Below, piece by piece: positions 1-4,329 of a DNA stretch of 6,024 nucleotides (within the stretch, counting starts at the first letter, position 1; each line of letters opens with the position of its first letter). The notes under the pieces were generated by a model. The model worked only from the letters and a program-made list of their open reading frames with translations, made no database searches and was not told the origin of the DNA. The stretch is taken from the NCBI GenBank assembly GCA_029863825.1, contig JAOTUP010000144.1, positions 1 through 6,024 on the forward strand, given 5' to 3'. This stretch comes from Acidobacteriota bacterium (GTDB taxonomy: Bacteria; Acidobacteriota; Thermoanaerobaculia; Multivoradales; JAHEKO01). The translations under genes were made by a program, and so were the position numbers.

Positions 1-69
1 GACGAGAATCGGTACGATCGAGAGGCCCAGGAGCCACCATGGGTCGCTGAGCTGGGTGAATGTGCTCAC
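1..69 (-). CDS. BatA-like / vWA-domain membrane protein, N-terminal fragment (runs off window)
   Basis: Only the first 23 codons are present. The reading starts with GTG (69-67) and gives MSTFTQLSDPWWLLGL followed by a hydrophobic stretch ending in VPILV. A short N-terminus with a D-P-W-W-L-L motif running straight into a membrane segment is typical of the BatA/BatB family, in which a first transmembrane helix precedes a von Willebrand A domain. The start overlaps the TGA stop of the upstream BatD-like gene (GTGA, 69-66) and has an excellent Shine-Dalgarno, GAGGAGG, 7 bases before it. This argues for a real start and translational coupling. Operon position, after moxR, DUF58 and BatD-like genes, is where a membrane vWA gene is expected. 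The vWA domain itself lies outside the window, so the family call rests on the N-terminal motif and the context. Confidence 0.72.
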   Translation of the reverse strand, partial: MSTFTQLSDPWWLLGLSIVPILV

Positions 70-995
70 TGCGGCGCCTCCTCGGCGTCCCCCTCGCTGC
101 CATGGACAAGCTCGGTGGTCGCGGTCGCGATCATCGCCGCCTCGGCGAGACCCGATTCCGCCGCCTGCCGGGTCGTCGGGCGACGGGCAAACTTGATGCC
201 GTCGCTGTCCCGCATGAGCTGCTCGATGCGCTTGACTAGCTCCAGGGGCACGCGGCGCTCGAGCAGGCGACGACGCAGCTCGGTCGTCGTGCTCTCGGCG
301 CCGGGAAACGCGAGAGACGTGCCGAAGAAGCGACGCAAATGGATGCTGAGAGCAGTGAGAATGATGGCGGGATCGCTCTCGCCGCGGAGTTTGTCAAGTG
401 CCGCCTCGAGAGCGGCCAGAGGAGTGGGAGGAACGGAGGCGTCTGCGATCGTTCGATGCCGCGTCCGCGCCAAGATGGTCATGGCGACCAACGAAAGGAA
501 CGCCAGGAGAGCCGTCGTGCGAACGAACGTCTCGCCCCAGGGCATGGAGCGAGGTAGGGCGGGTGGCCGTGGCCGAGGGATCTCCTCGCCGGGTTCGAGA
601 ACCGATGCCACGGTCACAGCGATCGGCGCTGCCGGTGCGATCAAGCGCTCGTCGTCGTCGACGGAGTAGGTGAGTCGGGGATTGGGAAGGACGATCTCGC
701 CGGTGCTGAAGAACGCGACAGTCAGGGACTGTTGAAACTGCCTCGTCGTCGCATCGACCGGGTGGCTGTCAATCGGCCCGACCTGGCGAATCTCGGCCTC
801 TCCCCACGTTTCTTCCCAGTGCGGAAAGACTGGCTCGATTCCTTCCGAGACGATTGTCCGAAGCTCGACGCCGACTAGGTCGCCAACCAGGATCTCTTCG
901 GCGTCAATGTCCACTTCGAGGGTGGGTTCAGGAGCTTGTGCAAGAAGCGTCTGAGCGACGAGGGTCAACGCGATCAGTGAGCGAGGTGCCTTCAT
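66..995 (-). CDS. Short BatD-like membrane protein (aerotolerance-type operon)
   Basis: The 309-residue product begins with a basic, hydrophobic signal peptide (residues 1-20, ending LLAQA). A beta-rich, probably periplasmic Ig-like segment follows (about 23-131), then a proline-rich stretch (139-149), one transmembrane helix (about 160-177) and a basic cytoplasmic tail. The tail has a helical region (190-295) with TTTELRRRLLERRVP and a DSDGIKFAR motif at 263-271. Both resemble the C-terminal cytoplasmic part of BatD proteins and the related DUF4381 group. The ATG at 995-993 overlaps the DUF58 stop (ATGA), with GAGG 8 bases upstream at 1007-1004. The stop overlaps the next gene's GTG. BatD proteins of Bacteroidetes and spirochaetes are usually much longer with several Ig-like repeats, so this is a compact version. 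The specific function is unknown; a structural or partner role for MoxR/vWA proteins at the inner membrane is inferred from context. Confidence 0.78.
   Translation of the reverse strand: MKAPRSLIALTLVAQTLLAQAPEPTLEVDIDAEEILVGDLVGVELRTIVSEGIEPVFPHWEETWGEAEIRQVGPIDSHPVDATTRQFQQSLTVAFFSTGEIVLPNPRLTYSVDDDERLIAPAAPIAVTVASVLEPGEEIPRPRPPALPRSMPWGETFVRTTALLAFLSLVAMTILARTRHRTIADASVPPTPLAALEAALDKLRGESDPAIILTALSIHLRRFFGTSLAFPGAESTTTELRRRLLERRVPLELVKRIEQLMRDSDGIKFARRPTTRQAAESGLAEAAMIATATTELVHGSEGDAEEAPQ
77..83 (-). promoter_or_regulatory. Ribosome binding site for the BatA-like gene
   Basis: GAGGAGG on the minus strand lies 7 bases upstream of the GTG at 69-67. It is inside the 3' end of the BatD-like coding region and decides the GTG as the start of the truncated downstream gene. 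Confidence 0.65.
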
Positions 996-1918
996 CGCTG
1001 CAGCCTCTTTCGTCGCGTTTCGAAGAATGCCGCCAGCTCCGGTAGGTAAGGCCGGTCGGTGCGGAGATGAATGAAATCGGCGCCGACTCGGTGCGCCAGA
1101 GTGCGCATCTCATGACGCTGCTGTCGGCGCTCGTCGGAAAAACCGGCGGCGAGTCGGCGACCGTGAACGACACCGATGTCGCCGGTCTCGGCATCGCGAA
1201 GCAGCACCGAAGGGACTGGTGGAAGATCGAGATCCCTTGGATCGGCTATCTCGACGACGATCAAGTCGTGGCGGGACGCTGCGCGTTTGAAGGCGGCGCT
1301 GTAGGGTGTGGCAACGAAGTCGGAGATGAGAAAGAGCACGGCCCGCTGCTTGAGATTGCGCAAGGCCGCTGTCACCGCGTAGTCGAGATTGGTGATTCCC
1401 TTCGAATCTCGCACCAGAACCTCGCGGACGAGGCGTAGAATGTGCGATCGTCGCCGCCTGGGCGGCAAAAAGAGCTCGAGGCGATCGGAGATGAGGGCTG
1501 CGCCGACGCGATCCTGGTTCCGCAGAGCGGCAAAGCTGAGAAGTGCGGCGACCTCGGCAGCCAGTTCACGCTTGAGAATGGACCGCGACCCGAAGCTGAG
1601 GCTGCCAGAGACGTCGATCATCAGAAAGACCGTGAGATCGCGTTCCTCGACGAACTGCTTGACGAAGGGATCCCCCATGCGAGCAGTGACGTTCCAGTCG
1701 ATGGTCCGGATGTCGTCGCCCGGCTGGTAGGGCCTCACTTCCGAGAACTCGACTCCGCGACCTTTGAATACAGAGTGGTAGCCACCGGCGATACCCTCGT
1801 CGACAAGTCGCTTGGTGGAGATTTCTATGCGCCGCACCTTGCGCATCAGGTCGGCTGGGACCAACGGCGGCGCCTCGCTCACGGCCTGCGAGGATGATCC
1901 TGTGAAGAGTCCGAACAC
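992..1918 (-). CDS. DUF58 family protein with vWA-type MIDAS site
   Basis: The 308-residue product is soluble, with no signal peptide or membrane segment. The DUF58 signature is clear at residues 62-80 (RPYQPGDDIRTIDWNVTAR), followed by FVKQFVEERD. A von Willebrand A fold follows, with a metal-ion-dependent adhesion motif DVSGS (D102, S104, S106), a likely MIDAS threonine in GITNL (T176) and an aspartate in LISDF (D200). DUF58 proteins are regularly encoded next to MoxR ATPases and are believed to be their partners or adaptors; the molecular target is unknown. The start is GTG at 1918-1916, chosen because GGAG lies 9 bases upstream (1931-1928) and the alignment to the family begins soon after. 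The gene follows moxR after a 72-bp gap and overlaps the BatD-like ATG by 4 bases, so it is the second gene of the operon. All expected MIDAS residues are present and the gene looks intact. Confidence 0.93.
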   Translation of the reverse strand: MFGLFTGSSSQAVSEAPPLVPADLMRKVRRIEISTKRLVDEGIAGGYHSVFKGRGVEFSEVRPYQPGDDIRTIDWNVTARMGDPFVKQFVEERDLTVFLMIDVSGSLSFGSRSILKRELAAEVAALLSFAALRNQDRVGAALISDRLELFLPPRRRRSHILRLVREVLVRDSKGITNLDYAVTAALRNLKQRAVLFLISDFVATPYSAAFKRAASRHDLIVVEIADPRDLDLPPVPSVLLRDAETGDIGVVHGRRLAAGFSDERRQQRHEMRTLAHRVGADFIHLRTDRPYLPELAAFFETRRKRLQR

Positions 1919-1935
1919 GTCGATTCACTCCGTTT

Positions 1936-1960
1936 GTCGCCGCAGCATCCGGGCGGCGAC
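1936..1960 (-). repeat. Intercistronic hairpin between moxR and the DUF58 gene
   Basis: Perfect inverted repeat: the 8-base arms GTCGCCGC (1936-1943) and GCGGCGAC (1953-1960) enclose a 9-base loop. It lies in the only non-coding gap inside the minus-strand operon (1919-1990), after the moxR TAG and just before the GGAG ribosome site of the DUF58 gene. There is no T-run after the stem in the direction of transcription (the minus strand continues AAACGG), so it is not a standard intrinsic terminator. A role in mRNA processing, stability or setting the moxR to DUF58 ratio is inference. Confidence 0.55.
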
Positions 1961-1990
1961 TGACCAATGCGGCGTCACCGGAGCCTTCCC

Positions 1991-2980
1991 CTAAGGCACC
2001 TCGACACGGTCCAGCAATCGGGAAACGAGGTCGTCCGTCGAAATCTCTTCCGCTTCTGCCTCGTAGGTTGACACCAAGCGATGGCGCAGTACGTCGACAG
2101 CGAGATCCTTGACATCTTCTGGGATGACGAATCCGCGACCGCGCACGAGGGCGAGCGCCTTGGCGGCGCGCGCCAGGAAGAGGCTGGCGCGCGGCGACGC
2201 GCCGAAGGCGATCAGGTCGGCCAGATCACCGGCTCCGGCGCCCGCCGGATCTCGGGTGGCACCGACAATCTCGACGATGTAGCGCTTGAGCTTCTGGTCG
2301 ATGTAAACGGCGTCGCAGGTTTTTCTCAAAGCGAGGAGTCGGGCGCGGTCGAGCACTGCGTGCACTTCGTGGTCCACTTCGACGAGCCGACGGTCCAGGA
2401 TCTCCAGCTCTTCAACCCGCGACGGGTAGTCCAGTCGCAGTTTGAGCATGAATCGATCGACTTGCGCTTCGGCGAGAGGATACGTCCCTTCCTGTTCGAT
2501 GGGATTCTGAGTCGCCAACACCATGAACGGTTCCGCGAGAGCGTAGGTCGTTTCCCCCAGGGTGACTTGGCGCTCTTCCATGCTCTCGAGCAACGCCGAC
2601 TGGACCTTGGCCGGGGCACGGTTGATCTCGTCGGCCAGCAGGAGGTTCGTAAAGAGGGGTCCTTTTCGCGGCAGGAATTCGCCGTGCTTCTGGTCGTATA
2701 CGAGCGTGCCCAGCAGGTCGGCGGGCAGCAGATCGGGTGTGAACTGGATGCGGCGGAAGTCGATGGCCACGGTGCGAGCCAGAGTCTTGACAGCGAGAGT
2801 CTTTGCAAGTCCCGGCACGCCTTCGATGAGGAGATGTCCACGGGAGAGGAGTCCCACCAGTAGGCGATCCAGGAGGTAGTCTTGACCGACGATGACTTTG
2901 CGGATCTCGGTCTCCACTTCCTTGAGAGTGAGCGATTCGCGCTGGACCTGCGCGCTAAGGCTGGAAAGATCGGGCTCCAT
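1991..2980 (-). CDS. moxR: MoxR family AAA+ ATPase
   Basis: The 329-residue cytoplasmic ATPase shows the full MoxR/AAA_3 layout. It has the VIVGQ box (29-33), Walker A EGVPGLAKT (53-61, K60), Walker B LLLADEINR (113-121, D117 and E118), sensor 1 ATQNP (156-160), the VDRFM motif (174-178) with the probable arginine finger R176, and the lid-domain GASPRAS motif (260-266) carrying sensor 2 R264. MoxR proteins hydrolyse ATP and are thought to act as chaperone-like remodellers with vWA proteins, which matches the DUF58 and Bat-type genes directly downstream. The ATG at 2980-2978 is preferred because a perfect AGGAGG stands 9 bases upstream. The frame stays open a further 40 codons upstream, with a possible TTG at 3085, but without a ribosome site there, and family members begin near the chosen start. 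It is the first gene of the minus-strand operon, divergent from rsmA. No key residue is missing. Confidence 0.96.
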   Translation of the reverse strand: MEPDLSSLSAQVQRESLTLKEVETEIRKVIVGQDYLLDRLLVGLLSRGHLLIEGVPGLAKTLAVKTLARTVAIDFRRIQFTPDLLPADLLGTLVYDQKHGEFLPRKGPLFTNLLLADEINRAPAKVQSALLESMEERQVTLGETTYALAEPFMVLATQNPIEQEGTYPLAEAQVDRFMLKLRLDYPSRVEELEILDRRLVEVDHEVHAVLDRARLLALRKTCDAVYIDQKLKRYIVEIVGATRDPAGAGAGDLADLIAFGASPRASLFLARAAKALALVRGRGFVIPEDVKDLAVDVLRHRLVSTYEAEAEEISTDDLVSRLLDRVEVP

Positions 2981-3177
2981 TAGACTTAACCTCCTGAACT
3001 CATTGAAGACTGCAATCGCAGTGCCAGCGAGGAGGTTCTTGGAGAGACGCGGATCGACGTGCTCTTGCGCCTGACGCAGTTGCAAGGACGGGCTTTTTCG
3101 TCACGCGGGCGGCTCACCGGTGATGCTGTTCGCAGCTGGGAGTGCCAATCTGACGTGTTCGACAGCGACGAGGTGAG
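2981..3177. promoter_or_regulatory. Divergent intergenic region between moxR and rsmA
   Basis: This 197-bp region must hold the start signals for both the minus-strand moxR operon and plus-strand rsmA, since both begin here. I cannot pick a convincing -35/-10 pair for either direction. Visible structure includes an inverted repeat ACTGC-AATC-GCAGT (3009-3022), a CTTGC/GCAAG pair (3064-3068, 3082-3086) and the 8-bp palindrome CACCGGTG (3115-3122). The rsmA-side ribosome site is GAGGTGAG directly before the ATG. Part of the region is also open in frame with moxR (see findings), so some of it could be coding. Confidence 0.5.
2990..2995 (-). promoter_or_regulatory. Ribosome binding site that decides the moxR start
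   Basis: A perfect AGGAGG on the minus strand lies 9 bases before the ATG at 2980-2978. It favours this start over the in-frame TTG 35 codons further upstream. Confidence 0.75.
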
Positions 3178-3978
3178 ATGGGTACTCCGCGCCTGAAAAA
3201 GAAGCTCGGTCAGCACCACCTGATCAGTTCGGACCTGTGCCTTCCGCTGGTGGAGTTCCTCCGTCCGGACGGGTGGCGGGTTCTGGAGGTCGGTCCCGGC
3301 GGCGGCGTCCTCACGACCGCGCTACTCGACCACGGGGCACGCGTCGATGCCATCGAGATGGATCCCGAATGGGCGTTCCGGTTGCGACGGTTGGAGACCA
3401 GGGCCGCTCTCGGCGTGATCGTCGGCGATGCGATGACACTGGCCTGGGAGCGACTGGGGACGCCGGCCCTGGTGGCCGGGAACCTTCCGTATCAGATCGC
3501 CACGCCTCTGATAGAGAGGCTCTTGCCGCTTCACCGTGTTATTCCGAGAGCGTCCTTCCTGGTCCAGCGTGAGGTCGGCGAGCGACTGGGCGCGGCGCCC
3601 GGAGCAGCTGCCTACGGGTCTCTCAGCGTCATCGTTGCAGCGTACGCCGACGTCGAGATGCTGGGGCGGGTCGCTCGGGGGAGCTTTCGCCCCGCGCCCA
3701 AGGTCGAAGGCGAGTTCGTCGGCTTGCGCCTGCGCCGTCCGGTGCTGCCTGAGGAGCAGATGAATGGTTTTGTCGCGACCGTTCGTCTCGCATTCAGCCT
3801 GCGCCGGAAGACACTGAGGAACGCTCTCGCCTCGCGGTGGGGAAAGGAGCAAGCGGCGCGAGTGGTCGAGGCTCTCGACCTCGGCGCCCGAGTCCGCGCG
3901 GAAGAGCTGGATCTGGACAGCTTCGTGCGTTTGCGCGCTCTCGCCGAGAGCACTCGTCAAGCGACTGGCGAGACATAG
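3178..3978 (+). CDS. rsmA: 16S rRNA (adenine(1518)-N(6)/adenine(1519)-N(6))-dimethyltransferase RsmA (KsgA)
   Basis: The 266-residue protein uses S-adenosylmethionine to dimethylate two adjacent adenines in the 3'-terminal hairpin of 16S rRNA during late small-subunit assembly. Visible motifs are the N-terminal KKKLGQHHLI (7-16), SAM motif I VLEVGPGGGVLTTAL (35-49), the acidic ribose-binding E60-M-D, the GDAM motif (83-86), the catalytic motif IV NLPY (102-105), VQREVGERL (129-137), YGSLSV (146-151), FRPAPKVEGEF (170-180) and the C-terminal SLRRKTLRNAL (207-217). Length matches the usual 260-280 residues. An in-frame TGA at 3151 leaves the ATG at 3178 as the natural start, with GAGGTGAG right before it; the spacing is short. 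RsmA proteins usually have Phe where H14 stands in the GQHF-L motif. It is the first plus-strand gene, divergent from moxR, with ftsK 351 bp downstream. Otherwise a normal, intact family member. Confidence 0.96.
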   Translation: MGTPRLKKKLGQHHLISSDLCLPLVEFLRPDGWRVLEVGPGGGVLTTALLDHGARVDAIEMDPEWAFRLRRLETRAALGVIVGDAMTLAWERLGTPALVAGNLPYQIATPLIERLLPLHRVIPRASFLVQREVGERLGAAPGAAAYGSLSVIVAAYADVEMLGRVARGSFRPAPKVEGEFVGLRLRRPVLPEEQMNGFVATVRLAFSLRRKTLRNALASRWGKEQAARVVEALDLGARVRAEELDLDSFVRLRALAESTRQATGET

Positions 3979-4084
3979 ATACATGGGCCGGCGGGCTCCG
4001 GGAGCTCGTCGTTCACGTGGAACCGCCGAGAGCTGTCGTCCTGCGCCACTGATGCTGTCGATGAGCGTTGGCTTCATGCTGCAG

Positions 4085-4096
4085 CGAGGCGCCTCG
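4085..4096. repeat. 12-bp perfect palindrome
   Basis: CGAGGCGCCTCG is a perfect 12-bp palindrome, followed 5 bases later by a second short inverted repeat (4102-4117). It could be an operator-like site or part of a folded RNA leader. In GC-rich DNA such a site can also occur by chance. Confidence 0.35.
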
Positions 4097-4137
4097 GCAA
4101 GACGCCTGCGACGGCGTGAGAATGCCAGCAGTAGGAG

Positions 4138-4154
4138 CTTCACAACCGGTGAAG
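4138..4154 (+). repeat. Short inverted repeat upstream of the putative ftsK promoter
   Basis: CTTCAC and GTGAAG, perfect 6-base arms around the 5-base spacer AACCG. It ends 18 bases before the possible extended -10 at 4173-4181, so it would overlap the -35 area, where operators often lie. No U-run follows, so it is not an intrinsic terminator for rsmA. The regulatory role is inference. Confidence 0.35.
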
Positions 4155-4172
4155 ATGGAGAGCGAGGAGCAC

Positions 4173-4181
4173 TGATATAAG
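4173..4181 (+). promoter_or_regulatory. Possible extended -10 promoter for ftsK
   Basis: TGATATAAG contains the TGn extension followed by TATAAG, one mismatch from the sigma-70 TATAAT. It is one of few AT-rich hexamers in the interval. No good -35 is seen at 16-18 bp spacing, so the call depends on the extended element alone. It would give a transcript with a leader of roughly 140 bases before the TTG at 4330. Confidence 0.28.
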
Positions 4182-4329
4182 CGTCGGACCGCTTCTCGTG
4201 CCAGCGACCCGAAGGAGACCCGCGGGCTGCTAAAGTCGGAGTCGAAGGATACGCCGAAAGGGTGAAGAGTGTGAGGAGTCTACGCTGAGATCACCGAAAA
4301 GCAGGAGGAATGAAAGTCCGGCGAGCCGA

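Larger units (their letters stand above)
3979..4329 (+). other. Gene-free interval between rsmA and ftsK, with several inverted repeats
   Basis: I see no convincing gene on either strand in these 351 bp. Short frames here give arginine/serine-rich products without ribosome sites. The stretch holds the palindrome CGAGGCGCCTCG (4085-4096), ACGCC/GGCGT (4102-4106, 4113-4117), CTTCAC/GTGAAG (4138-4154), the 8-bp palindrome CCCGCGGG (4219-4226), a possible extended -10 (4173-4181) and a purine-rich stretch from about 4231 with two ribosome-site-like motifs (AGGAG 4274-4278, AGGAGG 4303-4308). No T-run terminator follows rsmA. It most likely contains the ftsK promoter and leader, and its 3' end may encode extra N-terminal FtsK residues. 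No tRNA or known riboswitch pattern was recognised. Confidence 0.5.

Noticed and set aside
115..669. 184-residue plus-strand frame opposite the BatD-like gene
   Set aside because: Arg/Ser-rich shadow of a coding gene with signal peptide, membrane helix and proper operon overlaps on the other strand.
2081..2863. 260-residue open frame on the plus strand opposite moxR
   Set aside because: Antisense to the conserved MoxR ATPase core, with no domain or start signals of its own.
3087..3103. GACGGGCTTTTTCGTC as an intrinsic terminator
   Set aside because: The stem is only 4 bp with the T-run in the loop rather than after it, and no convergent gene ends here.
3322..4143. 273-residue open frame on the minus strand opposite rsmA
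   Set aside because: It lies antisense to a fully convincing rsmA, has low-complexity Arg/Pro/Gln-rich content, shows no family motif and has no ribosome site. It is typical of antisense frames in GC-rich coding DNA.
3116..4152. ACCGGTGA shared upstream of rsmA (3116-3123) and of ftsK (4145-4152) as a common operator
   Set aside because: An 8-base match in two intergenic regions of GC-rich DNA is too weak. The flanking bases and symmetry differ between the two copies.
3983..4180. Possible 65-residue small gene after rsmA
   Set aside because: The ATG at 3983 has no good ribosome site and the product is Arg/Ser-rich with no pattern. Not supported as a gene.
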